From Setophaga petechia (Eukaryota > Chordata > Aves > Passeriformes > Parulidae): DNA of 64,000 nucleotides. The notes under the pieces are model-generated. The model made no database searches. It had not been told where the DNA came from and was given only the letters and a program-made list of their open reading frames with translations. Positions 1-10,165 of this stretch are shown piece by piece. The position numbers and the translations under genes were made by a program. The DNA is taken from the NCBI GenBank assembly GCA_024362935.1, contig JANCRA010000001.1:53169501-53233500 (forward strand), in the 5' to 3' direction. The stretch's first letter is position 1. Each line of letters starts with the position of its first letter.

Positions 1-129
1 CCTAGGGTAAGGGTTTTTAAATCCAGAAAGCCCTGAGCTCCAGGCACACTGCAACTGCAAAAGGTATCCCAAGGGGAGCCCAAAAGCTCCACAACATGGC
101 TGCCTCCACAGCTTTTTCTTTGGTGCCAT

Positions 130-173
130 CCCTAACCCTAGGCTGATTTACCTGTCTAGGGCTAGGGTTAGGG
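130..173 (+). other. Inverted telomere-like repeat in half A, representative
   Basis: CCCTAACCCTAG at 130-141 is the exact reverse complement of CTAGGGTTAGGG at 162-173, with a 20-nt spacer. This gives a perfect 12-bp potential stem in which telomere-like tracts face each other. The pair recurs in most A halves. It is weakened where the right arm mutates, as in GCTAGAGTTAGGG or the TATAGTTTGGG units at 7717, 10166 and 17172. Half B has only a shorter version. Actual cruciform or hairpin formation is inference. Confidence 0.85.
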
Positions 174-191
174 TTACGCCTAGGGTTAGGG
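159..191 (+). other. Potential G-quadruplex tract at the A/B junction, representative
   Basis: Five GGG runs lie at 159-161, 165-167, 171-173, 183-185 and 189-191. Loops are CTA, TTA, nine bases across the A/B boundary, and TTA. Four or more GGG runs with one longer loop fit the general telomeric quadruplex pattern. The tract recurs about every 351 bp, giving on the order of 180 potential sites on the + strand, fewer where the middle run is mutated. Folding is inferred from pattern only. Confidence 0.65.
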
Positions 192-702
192 TTTTTGAAA
201 TGGGAAAGGCTTGAGCTCCAGACACAATTCAGCAGGCAAAGGCATCCCAAGGGGATCGAAAAAGTGCCACAACATGGCTGCCTCCCCACATTTTTCCTTG
301 GGACCGTCCCTAACCCTAGGCTGATTGACCAGTTTAGTAGTTAGGGTTACGACTAGGGTAAGGGTTTTTTAATCCAAAAAGCTCTGAGCTCCACGCACAC
401 TGCAACTGCAAAAGGTCTCCCAAGGGGAGCGCCAAATCGCCGCGACATCGCTGCCTCCACAGCTTTTTCTTTGGTGCCATCCCTAACCCTAGGCTGATTT
501 ACCTGTCTAGGGCTAGGGTTAGGGTTAAGCCTAGGGTTAGGGTTTTTTAAATGAGAAAGGCTTGAGCTCCAGACACAATTCAGCTGCCAAAGGCATCCCA
601 AGGGGATCGAAAAAGTGCCGCAACATGGCTGCCTCCGCACATATTTCCTTGGGACCGTCCCTAACCCTAGGCTGATTGACCAGTTTAGTAGTTAGGGTTA
701 CG

Positions 703-880
703 ACTAGGGTAAGGGTTTTTTAATCCAGAAAGCCCTGAGCTCCAGGCACGCTGCAACTGCAAAAGGTATCCCAAGGGGAGCGCAAAAGCGCCACGACATG
801 GCTGCCTCCACAGCTTTTTCTTTGGTGCCATCCCTAACCCTAGGCTGATTTACCTGTCTAGGGCTAGGGTTAGGGTTACG
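703..880 (+). repeat. Half-unit A, representative copy (178 bp)
   Basis: Half A runs from the CCTAGGGTAAGGG head to the GGTTACG that precedes half B. In order it holds a T-rich tract, GAGCTC, the ACTGCAACTGCAAAAGG core, CCCAAGGGGAGC, a variable CpG-rich box, CATGGCTGCCTCCACAG, TTTTTCTTTGG, CCCTAACCCTAGG and a GGGCTAGGGTTAGGGTTACG tail. By eye it matches half B at roughly three quarters of positions. It is 5 bp longer because its tail carries almost one extra TTAGGG-like repeat. Three head variants recur across the window: TTTTTTAATCC, TTTTTAAATCC and TTGTTTAATCC. They help define the higher-order blocks. Confidence 0.93.
781..811 (+). other. Variable CpG-rich box of half A, representative
   Basis: The segment after CCAAGGGGAG is the most variable part of half A. 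States range from GCGCCGCGACATCGCTG (CpG-richest) through GCGCCACGACATCGCTG and GCGCCACAACATGGCTG to GCTCCACAACATGGCTG and GCTCCCTAACATGG. Most steps remove a CpG, and CG to CA changes are prominent, as expected from deamination of methylated cytosine on the opposite strand. A 1-bp shorter form, GAGCCAAAAGCTCC, marks many of the 350-bp units. All forms keep a 4-5 bp mini-inverted repeat around the AAAA, such as GGAGC with GCTCC or GCGC with GCGC. Confidence 0.7.
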
Positions 881-1053
881 CCTAGGGTTAGGGTTTTTTA
901 AATGAGAAAGGCTTGAGCTCCAGACACAATTCAGCTGGCAAAGGCATCCCAAGGGGATCGAAAAAGTGCCACAACATGGCTGCCTCCGCACATTTTTCCT
1001 TGGGACCGTCCCTAACCCTAGGCTGATTGACCAGTTTAGGGGTTAGGGTTACG
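881..1053 (+). repeat. Half-unit B, representative copy (173 bp)
   Basis: Half B begins CCTAGGGTTAGGG, followed by a T tract, AAATGAGAAAGGCTTGAGCTC, CACAATTCAGC with a TGG or AGG variant, CATCCCAAGGGGATCGAAAA, CAACATGGCTGCCTCCGCAC, TTTTTCCTTGGGACCGTCC, CCCTAACCCTAGG and a GTTAGGGTTACG tail. Order and spacing of conserved blocks mirror half A, so the 351-bp unit is an ancient tandem duplication whose halves diverged and were then amplified together. Recurrent B markers include TTTTTGAAATG for TTTTTTAAATG, CAAGACAC for CCAGACAC, CACCTGG for CAGCTGG, and several tail variants (GTAGTTAGG, GGGGTTAGG, GCGGTTAGG). Confidence 0.93.
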
Positions 1054-3159
1054 CCTAGGGTAAGGGTTTTTAAATCCAGAAAGCCCTGAGCTCCAGGCAC
1101 ACTGCAACTGCAAAAGGTATCCCAAGGGGAGCGCAAAAGCTCCACAACATGGCTGCCTCCACAGCTTTTTCTTTGCTGCCATCCCTAACCCTAGGCTGAT
1201 TTACCTGTCTAGGGCTAGGGTTAGGGTTACGCCTAGGGTTAGTGTTTTTTAAATGAGAAAGGCTTGAGCTCCAGACACAATTCAGCTGGCAAAGGCATCC
1301 CAAGGGGATCGAAAACGTGCAACAACATGGCTGCCTCCGCACATTTTTCCTTGGGACCGTCCCTAACCCTAGGCTGATTGACCAGTTTAGTAGTTAGGGT
1401 TACGCCTAGGGTAAGGGTTGTTTAATCCAGAAAGCCCTGAGCTCCAGGCACACTGCAACTGCAAAAGGTATCCCAAGGGGAGCGCAAAAGCGCCACGACA
1501 TGGCTGCCTCCACAGCTTTTTCTTTGGTGCCATCCCTAACCCTAGGCTGTTTTACCTGTCTAGGGCTAGGGTTAGGGTTACGCCTAGGGTTAGTGTTTTT
1601 TAAATGAGAAAGGCTTGAGCTCAAGACACAATTCAGCTGGAAAAGGCATCCCAAGGGGATCGAAAAAGTGCCACAACATGGCTGCCTCCGCACATTTTTC
1701 CTTGGGACCGTCCCTAACCCTAGGCTGATTGACCAGTTTAGTAGTTAGGGTTACGCCTAGGGTAAGGGTTTTTAAATCCAGAAAGCCCTGATCTCCAGGC
1801 TTGCTGCAACTGCAAAAGGTATCCCAAGGGGAGCGCAAAAGCGCCACAACATGGCTGCCTCCACAGCTTTTTCTTTGGTGCCATCCCTAACCCTAGGCTG
1901 ATTTACCTGTCTAGGGCTAGGGTTAGCGTTACGCCTAGGGTTAGGGTTTTTTAAATGAGAAAGGCTTGAGCTCCAGACACAATTCAGCTGGCAAAGGCAT
2001 CCCAAGGGGATCGAAAAAGTGCCGCAACATGGCTGCCTCCGCACATTTTTCCTTGGGACCGTCCCTAACCCTAGGCTGATTGACCAGTTTATTAGTTAGG
2101 GTTACGCCTAGGGTAAGGGTTTTTTAATCCAAAAAGCCCTGAGCTCCAGGCACACTGCAACTGCAAAAGGTATCCCAAGGGGAGCGCAAAATCGCCACGA
2201 CATCGCTGCCTCCACAGCTTTTTCTTTGGTGCCATCCCTAACCCTAGGCTGATTTACCTGTCTAGGGGTAGAGTTAGGGTTACGCCTAGGTTTAGGGTTT
2301 TTTAAATGAGAAAGGCTTGAGCTCCAGACACAATTCAGCAGGCAAAGGCATCCCAAGTGGATCGAAAAAGTGCCACAACATGGCTGCCTCCCCACATTTT
2401 TCCTTGGGACCGTCCCTAACCCTAGGCTGATTGACCAGTTTAGGGGTTAGGGTTACGCCTAGGGTAAGGGTTGTTTAATCCAGAAAGCCCTGAGCTCCAG
2501 GCACACTGCAACTGCAAAAGGTATCCCAAGGGGAGCCCAAAAGCTCCACAACATGGCTGCCTCCACAGCTTTTTCTTTGGTGCCATCCCTAACCCTAGGC
2601 TGATTTACCTGTCTAGGGCTAGGGCTAGGGTTAAGCCTAGGGTTAGGGTTTTTGAAATGAGAAAGGCTTGAGCTCGAGACACAATTCAGCTGGCAAAGGC
2701 ATCCCAAGGGGATCGAAAAAGTGCCGCAACATGGCTGCCTCCGCACATTTTTCCTTGGGACCGTCCCTAACCCTAGGCTGATTGACCAGTTTAGTAGTTA
2801 GGGTTACGCCTAGGGTAAGGGTTTTTTAATCCAGAAAGCCCTGAGCTCCAGGCACACTGCAACTGCAAAAGGTATCCCAAGGGGAGCGCAAAAGCGCCGC
2901 TACATCGCTGCCTCCACAGCTTTTTCTTTGGTGCCATCCCTAACCCTAGGCTGATTTACCTGTCTAGGGCTAGAGTTAGGGTTACGCCTAGGGTTAGGGT
3001 TTTTTAAATGAGAAAGGCTTGAGCTCCAGACACAATTCAGCTGGCAAAGGCATCCCAAGGGGATCGAAAAAGTGCCACAACATGGCTGCCTCCGCACATT
3101 TTTCCTTGGGACCGTCCCTAACCCTAGGCTGATTGACCAGTTTAGTAGTTAGGCTTACG

Positions 3160-3861
3160 ACTAGGGTAAGGGTTTTTTAATCCAAAAAGCCCTGAGCTCC
3201 ACGCACACTGCAACTGCAAAAGGTCTCCCAAGGGGAGCGCAAAATCGCCACGACATCGCTGCCTCCACAGCTTTTTCTTTGGTGCCATCCCTAACCCTAG
3301 GCTGATTTACCTGTCTAGGGCTAGGGTTAGGGTTAAGCCTAGGGTTAGGGTTTTTTAAATGAGAAAGGCTTGAGCTCCAGACACAATTCAGCTGCCAAAG
3401 GCATCCCAAGGGGATTGAAAAAGTGCCGCAACATGGCTGCCTCCGCACATTTTTCCTTGGGACCGTCCCTAACCCTAGGCTGATTGACCAGTTTAGTAGT
3501 TAGGGTTACGCCTATGGTAAGGGTTTTTTAATGCAGAAAGCCCTGAGCTCCAGGCACGCTGCAACTGCAAATGGTATCCCAAGGGGAGCGCAAAAGCGCC
3601 ACGACATGGCTGCCTCCACAGCTTTTTCTTTGGTGCCATCCCTAACCCTAGGCTGATTTACCTGTCTAGGGCTAGGGTTAGGGTTACGCCTAGGGTTAGT
3701 GTTTTTTAAATGAGAAAGGCTTGAGCTCCAGACACAATTCAGCTGCCAAAGGCATCCCAAGGGGATCGAAAACGTGCAACAACATGGCTGCCTCCGCACA
3801 TTTTTCCTTGGGACCGTCCCTAACCCTAGGCTGATTGACCAGTTTAGTAGTCAGGGTTACG
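3160..3861 (+). repeat. Two-unit echo of 352-1053 (8-unit offset)
   Basis: This pair lies 2,808 bp (8 x 351) from 352-1053. Unit 3160 and unit 352 share rare variants seen together nowhere else: the ACTAGGG head, CTCCACGCAC, AAGGTCTCCCAAGG and CAGCTGCCAAAGG. That points to a local 8-unit higher-order duplication that has since partly diverged. Confidence 0.7.
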
Positions 3862-4212
3862 CCTAGGGTAAGGGTTTTTTAATCCAGAAAGCCCTGAGCT
3901 CCAGGCACACTGCAGCTGCAAAAGGTGTCCCAAGGGGAGCGCAAAATCGCCACGACATCGCTGCCTCCACAGCTTTTTCTTTGCTGCCATCCCTAACCCT
4001 AGGCTGATTTACCTGTCTAGGGCTAGGGTTAGGGTTAAGCCTAGGGTTAGGGTTTTTGAAATGAGAAAGGCTTGAGCTCCAGACACAATTCAGCTGGCAA
4101 AGGCATCCCAAGGGGATCGAAAAAGTGCCGCAACATGGCTGCCTCCGCACATTTTTCCTTGGGACCGTCCCTAACCCTAGGCTGATTGACCAGTTTAGTA
4201 GTTAGGGTTACG

Positions 4213-4557
4213 CCGGGGGTAAGGGTTTTTTAATCCAGAAAGCCCTGAGCTCCAGGCACGCTGCAACTGCAAAAGGTATCCCAAGGGGAGCGCAAAAGCG
4301 CCACAACATGGCTGCCTCCACAGCTTTTTCTTTGCTGCCATCCCTAACCCTAGGCTGATTTACCTGTCTAGGGCTAGGGTTAGGGTTACGCCTAGGGTTA
4401 GGGTTTTTTAAATGAGAAAGGCTTGAGCTCCAGACACAATTCAGCAGGCAAAGGCATCCCAAGGGGATCGAAAAAGTGCCACAACATGGCTGCCTCCACC
4501 CATTTGGGACCGTCCCTAACCCTAGGCTGATTGACCAGTTTAGCGGTTAGGGTTACG
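4213..4557 (+). repeat. Shortened 345-bp unit, 6-bp deletion class
   Basis: Half B ends CCTCCACCCATTTGGGACC where other units have about six more bases (GCACATTTTTCCTTGGG). The same 6-bp loss occurs in units 7717, 10166, 14020, 17172, 20675, 24177 and 26978, there as CCGCCCATTTGGGACC. The deletion therefore probably arose once and was spread by copying. It is the best single marker for the P and Q sub-blocks downstream. The head of this unit is the CGCCGGGGG variant, shared with 6664, 7015, 12967, 13318, 19973, 23826 and 26627. Confidence 0.85.
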
Positions 4558-6663
4558 CCTAGGGTAAGGGTTTTTTAATCCAGAAAGCCCTGAGCTCCAG
4601 GCACACTGCAACTGCAAAAGGTATCCCAAGGGGAGCGCAAAAGCGCCGCGACATCGCTGCCTCCACAGCTTTTTCTTTGGTTCCATCCCTAACCCTAGGC
4701 TGATTTACCTGTCTAGGGCTAGGGTTAGGGTTACGCCTAGGGTTAGGGTTTTTTAAATGAGAAAGGCTTGAGCTCCAGACACAATTCAGCAGGCAAAGGC
4801 ATCCCAAGGGGATCGAAAAAGTGCCACAACATGGCTGCCTCCGCACATTTTTCCTTGGGACCGTCCCTAACCCTAGGCTGATTGACCAGTTTAGTAGTTA
4901 AGGTTACGCCTAGGGTAAGGGTTGTTTAATCCAGAAAGCCCTGAGCTCCAGGCACACTGCAACTGCAAAAGGTATCCCAAGGGGAGCGCAAAAGCTCCAC
5001 AACATGGCTGCCTCCACAGCTTTTTCTTTGCTGCCATCCCTAACCCTAGGCTGATTTACCTGTCTAGGGCTAGGGTTAGGGTTACGCCTAGGGTTAGGGT
5101 TTTTTAAATGAGAAAGGCTTGAGCTCCAGACACAATTCAGCTGGCAAAGGCATCCCAAGGGGATCGAAAAAGTGCCGCAACATGGCTGCCTCCGCACATT
5201 TTTCCTTGGGACCGTCCCTAACCCTAGGCTGATTGACCAGTTTAGCGGTTAGGGTTTCGCCTAGGGTAAGGGTTTTTTAATCCAAAAAGCCCTGAGCTCC
5301 AGGCACGCTGCAACTGCAAAAGGTATCCCAAGGGGAGCGCAAAAGCGCCGCGACATCGCTGCCTCCACAGCTTTTTCTTTGGTGCCATCCCTAACCCTAG
5401 GCTGATTTACCTGTCTAGGGCTAGGGTTAGGGTTACGCCTAGGGTTAGGGTTTTTTAAATGAGAATGGCTTGAGCTCCAGACACAATTCAGCTGGCAAAG
5501 GCATCCCAAGGGGATCGAAAAAGTGCCACAACATGGCTGCCTCCGCACATTTTTCCTTGGGACCGTCCCTAACCCTAGGCTGATGGACCAGTTTAGGGGT
5601 TAGGGTTACGCCTAGGGTAAGGGTTGTTTAATCCAGAAAGCCCTGAGCTCCAGGCACACTGCAACTGCAAAAGGTATCCCAAGGGGAGCGCAAAAGCGCC
5701 GCGACATCGCTGCCTCCACAGCTTTTTCTTTGGTGCCATCCCTAACCCTAGGCTGATTTACCTGTCTAGGGCTAGGGTTAGGGTTACGCCTAGGGTTAGG
5801 GTTTTTGAAATGAGAAAGGCTTGAGCTCCAGACACAATTCAGCAGGCAAAGGCATCCCAAGGGGATCGAAAAAGTGCCACAACATGGCTGCCTCCGCACA
5901 TTTTTCCTTGGGACCGTCCCTAACCCTAGGCTGATTGACCAGTTTAGGAGTTAGGGTTACGCCTAGGGTAAGGGTTTTTTAATCCAGAAAGCCCTGATCT
6001 CCAGGCACACTGCAACTGCAAAAGGTATCCCAAGGGGAGCGCAAAAGCGCCGCGACATCGCTGCCTCCACAGCTTTTTCTTTGGTGCCATCCCTAACCCT
6101 AGGCTGATTTACCTGTCTAGGGCTAGGGTTAGGGTTACGCCTAGGGTTAGGGTTTTTTAAATGAGAAAGGCTTGAGCTCCAGACACATTTCAGCTGGCAA
6201 AGGCATCCCAAGGGGATCGAAAAAGTGCCGCAACATGGCTGCCTCCGCACATTTTTCCTTGGGACCGTCCCTAACCCTAGGCTGATTGACCAGTTTAGGG
6301 GTTAGGGTTACGCCTAGGGTAAGGGTTTTTTAATCCAGAAAGCCCTGAGCTCCAGGCACGCTGCAACTGCAAAAGGTATCCCAAGGGGAGCGCAAAAGCG
6401 CCACGACATGGCTGCCTCCACAGCTTTTTCTTTGGTGCCATCCCTAACCCTAGGCTGATTTACCTGTCTAGGGCTAGGGTTAGGGTTACGCCTAGGGTTA
6501 GGGTTTTTTAAATGAGAAAGGCTTGAGCTCCAGACACAATTCAGCTGGCAAAGGCATCCCAAGTGGATCGAAAAAGTGCCGCAACAAGGCTGCCTCCGCA
6601 CATTTTTCCTTGGGACCGTCCCTAACCCTAGGCTGATTGACCAGTTTAATAGTTAGGGTTACG

Positions 6664-9600
6664 CCGGGGGTAAGGGTTTTTTAATCCAGAAAGCCCAGAG
6701 CTCCAGGCACACTGCAACTGCAAAAGGTATCCCAAGGGGAGCGCAAAAGCGCCGCGACATCGCTGCCTCCACAGCTTTTTCTTTGGTGCCATCCCTAACC
6801 CTAGGCTGATTTACCTGTCTAGGGCTAGGGTTAGGTTTACGCCTAGGGTTAGGGTTTTTTAAATGAGAAAGGCTTGAGCTCCAGACACAATTCAGCAGGC
6901 AAAGGCATCCCAAGGGGATCGAAAAAGTGCCGCAACATGGCTGCCTCCGCACATTTTTCCTTGGGACCGTCCCTAACCCTAGGCTGATTGACCAGTTTAG
7001 TAGTTAGGGTTACGCCGGGGGTAAGGGTTTTTTAATCCAGAAAGCCCTGAGCTCCAGGCACGCTGCAACTGCAAAAGGTATCCCTAGGGGAGCGCAAAAG
7101 CACCACAACATGGCTGCCTCCACAGCTTTTTCTTTGCTGCCATCCCTAACCATAGGCTGATTTACCTGTCTAGGGCTAGAGTTAGGGTTACGCCTAGGGT
7201 AAGGGTTTTTTAAATGAGAAAGGCTTGAGCTCCAGACACAATTCAGCAGGCAAAGGCATCCGAAGGGAATCGAAAAAGTGCCACAACATGGCTGCCTCCG
7301 CACATTTTTCCTTGGGACCGTCCCTAACCCTAGGCTGATTGACCAGTTTAGTAGTTAGGGTTACGCCTAGGGTAAGGGTTTTTAAATCCAGAAAGCCCTG
7401 AGCTCCAGGCACGCTGCAACTGCAAAAGGTATCCCAAGGGGAGCGCAAAAGCTTCACAACATGGCTGCCTCCACAGCTTTTTCTTTGGTGCCATCCCTAA
7501 CCCTAGGCTTATTTACCTGTCTAGGGCTAGGGTTAGGGTTACGCCTAGGGTTAGGGTTTTTTAAATGAGAAAGGCTTGAGCTCCAGACACAATTCAGCTG
7601 GCAAAGGCATCCCAAGGGGATCGAAAAAGTGCCACAACATGGCTGCCTCCGCACATTTTTCCTTGGGACCGTCCCTAACCCTAGGCTGATTGACCAGTTT
7701 AGTAGTTAGGGTTACGCCTAGGGTAAGGGTTGTTTAATCCAGAAAGCCTTGAGCTGCAGGCACACTGCAACTGCAAAAGGTATCCCAAGGGGAGCGCAAA
7801 AGCGCCGCGACATCGCTGCCTCCACAGCTTTTTCTTTGGTGCCATCCCTAACCCTAGGCTGATTTACCTGTCTAGGGCTATAGTTTGGGTTACGCCTAGG
7901 GTTAGGGTATTTTAAATGAGAAAGGCTTGAGCTCCAGACACAATTCAGCAGGCAAAGGTATCCCAAGGGGATCGAAAAAGTGCCACAACATGGCTGCCTC
8001 CGCCCATTTGGGACCGTCCCTAACCCTAGGCTGATTGACCAGTTTAGGGGTTAGGGTTACGCCTAGGGTAAGGGTTTTTTAATCCAGAAAGCCCTGAGCT
8101 CCAGGCACACTGCAACTGCAAAAGGTATCCCAAGGGGAGCCAAAAGCTCCACAACATCACTGCCTCCACAGCTTTTTCTTTGGTGCCATCCCTAACCCTA
8201 GGCTGATTTACCTGTCTAGGGCTAGTGTTAGGGTTACGCCTAGGGTTAGGGTTTTTTAAATGAGAAAGGCTTGAGCTCCAGACACAATTCAGCTGGCAAA
8301 GGCATCCCAAGGGGATCGAAAAAGTGCCACAACATGGCTGCCTCCGCACAATTTTCCTTGGGACCGTCCCTAACCCTAGGCTGATTGACCAGTTTAGGGG
8401 TTAGGGTTACGCCTAGGGTAAGGGTTTTTAAATCCAGAAAGCCCTGAGCTCCAGGCACGCTGCAACTGCAAAAGGTATCCCAAGGGGAGCGCAAAAGCGC
8501 CGCGACATCGCTGCCTCCACAGCTTTTTCTTTGGTGCCATCCCTAACCATAGGCTGATTTACCTGTCTAGGGCTAGGGTTAGGGTTATGCCTAGGGTTAG
8601 GGTTTTTTAAATGAGAAAGGCTTGAGCTCCAGACACAATTCAGCAGGCAAAGGCATCCCAAGGGGATTGAAAACGTGCAACCACATGGCTGCCTCCGCAT
8701 ATTTTTCCTTGGGACCGTCCCTAACCCTAGGCTGATTGACCTGTTTTGGGGTTAGGGTTACGCCTAGGGTAAGGGTTTTTTAATCCAGAAAGCCTTGAGC
8801 TGCAGGCACACTGCAACTGCAAAAGGTATCCCAAGGGGAGCGCAAAAGCGCCGCTACATCGCTGCCTCCACAGCTTTTTCTTTGCTGCCATCCCTAACCC
8901 TAGGCTGATTTACCTGTCTAGGGCTGTAGTTTGGGTTACGCCTAGGGTTAGGGTATTTTAAATGAGAAAGGCTTGAGCTCCAGACACAATTCAGCTGGCA
9001 AAGGTATCACAAGGGGATCGAAAAAGTGCCAGAACATGGCTGCCTCCGCACATTTTTCCTTGGGACCGTCCCTAACCCTAGGCTGATTGACCAATTTAGT
9101 AGTTAGGGTTACGCCCAGGGTAAGGGTTTTTTAATCCAGAAAGCCCTGAGCTCCAGGCACACTGCAACTGCAAAAGGTATCCCAAGGGGAGCCAAAAGCT
9201 CCACAACATGGCTGCCTCCACAGCTTTTTCTTTGGTGCCATCCCTAACCCTAGGCTGATTTACCTGTCTAGGGCTAGGGTTAGCGTTACGCCTAGGGTTA
9301 GGGTGTTTGAAATGAGAAAGGCTTGAGCTCCAGACACAATTCAGCTGGCAAAGGCATCCCAAGGGGATCGAAAAAGTGCCGCAACATGGCTGCCTCCGCA
9401 CATTTTTCCTTGGGACCGTCCCTAACCCTAGGCTGATTGACCAGTTTAGTAGTTAGGGTTACGCCTAGGGTAAGGGTTTTTTAATCCAGAAAGCCCTGAG
9501 CTCCAGGCACACTGCAACTGCAAAAGGTATCCCAAGGGGAGCGCAAAAGCGCCGCGACATCGCTGCCTCCACAGCTTTTTCTTTGGTTCCATCCCTAACC

Positions 9601-10165
9601 CTAGGCTGATTTACCTGTCTAGGGCTAGGGTTAGGGTTACGCCTAGGGTTAGGGTTTTTTAAATGAGAAAGGCTTGAGCTCCAGACACAATTCAGCAGGC
9701 AAAGGCATCCCAAGGGGATCGAAAAAGTGCCACAACATGGCTGCCTCCGCACATTTTTCCTTGGGACCGTCCCTAACCCTAGGCTGATTGACCAGTTTAG
9801 TAGTTAAGGTTACGCCTAGGGTAAGGGTTGTTTAATCCAGAAAGCCCTGAGCTCCAGGCACACTGCAACTGCAAAAGGTATCCCAAGGGGAGCGCAAAAT
9901 CGCCACGACATCGCTGCCTCCACAGCTTTTTCTTTGGTGCCATCCCTAACCCTAGGCTGTTTTACCTGTCTAGGGCTAGAGTTAGGGTTACGCCTAGGGT
10001 TAGGGTTTTTTAAATGAGAAAGGCTTGAGCTCCAGACACAATTCAGCTGGCAAAGGCATCCCAAGGGGATCGAAAAAGTGCCGCAACATGGCTGCCTCCG
10101 CACATTTTTCCTTGGGACCGTCCCTAACCCTAGGCTGATTGACCTGTTTTGGGGTTAGGGTTACG
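6664..10165 (+). repeat. Left partial copy of the P/Q higher-order repeat
   Basis: Ten units. 6664-8411 matches 12967-14714 at an offset of 6,303 bp, including the CGCCGGGGG heads, AGCCCAGAGCTCC, the 345-bp unit at 7717 and the 350-bp unit at 8062. Unit 8412 looks like a fusion of two types seen separately at 11563 (head) and 11914 (CCATAGGC, GTTATGCC). Unit 8763 carries the AGCCTTGAGCTGCAGG head and GGGTATTTTAAATG of the marker unit but lacks the 6-bp deletion, so it may represent the pre-deletion state. Unit 9114 is 350 bp. Confidence 0.75.

Larger units (their letters stand above)
1..6663 (+). repeat. Heterogeneous satellite block, 19 units
   Basis: Nineteen units start at 1, 352, 703 and onward to 6313. 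Neighbouring units mix head types and B variants with little regular order, so this is the least homogenised part of the window. One internal echo exists: units 352 and 703 match 3160 and 3511. Units 4558 and 4909 share TTTGGTTCCATCC and GTAGTTAAGGTTACG with units 9464 and 9815, 4,906 bp away, linking this block to the next. Nothing but satellite is present. Confidence 0.85.

Noticed and set aside
353..640. Recurring reverse-strand open frames of 80-107 codons, one per unit
   Set aside because: They recur because 351 is divisible by 3 and the units are near-identical. They end at the T-rich head of each half A, shift when that tract or the 1-bp deletion variants change, and tolerate frameshifts (as in 58005-58292). 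There is no codon-level conservation, initiation context or domain resemblance. They are shadows of the satellite.
954..970. Pol III B-box candidate (GGGGATCGAAAAAGTGCC) in half B
   Set aside because: It matches only part of the GGTTCGANNCC consensus, no A-box lies at a suitable distance upstream, and no tRNA- or SINE-like fold is evident.
1000..1016. CENP-B box candidate around TTTTCCTTGGGACCGTCC in half B
   Set aside because: It looks superficially like the NTTCGNNNNANNCGGGN core but mismatches at the essential TTCG and CGGG positions, in every unit inspected.
1418..1603. Recurring plus-strand open frames of 61-66 codons
   Set aside because: They appear only in units whose head has GTTGTTT instead of GTTTTTT or TTTAAATCC, which happens to remove a stop codon or supply a start. 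A single satellite base decides their presence, so they are not genes.
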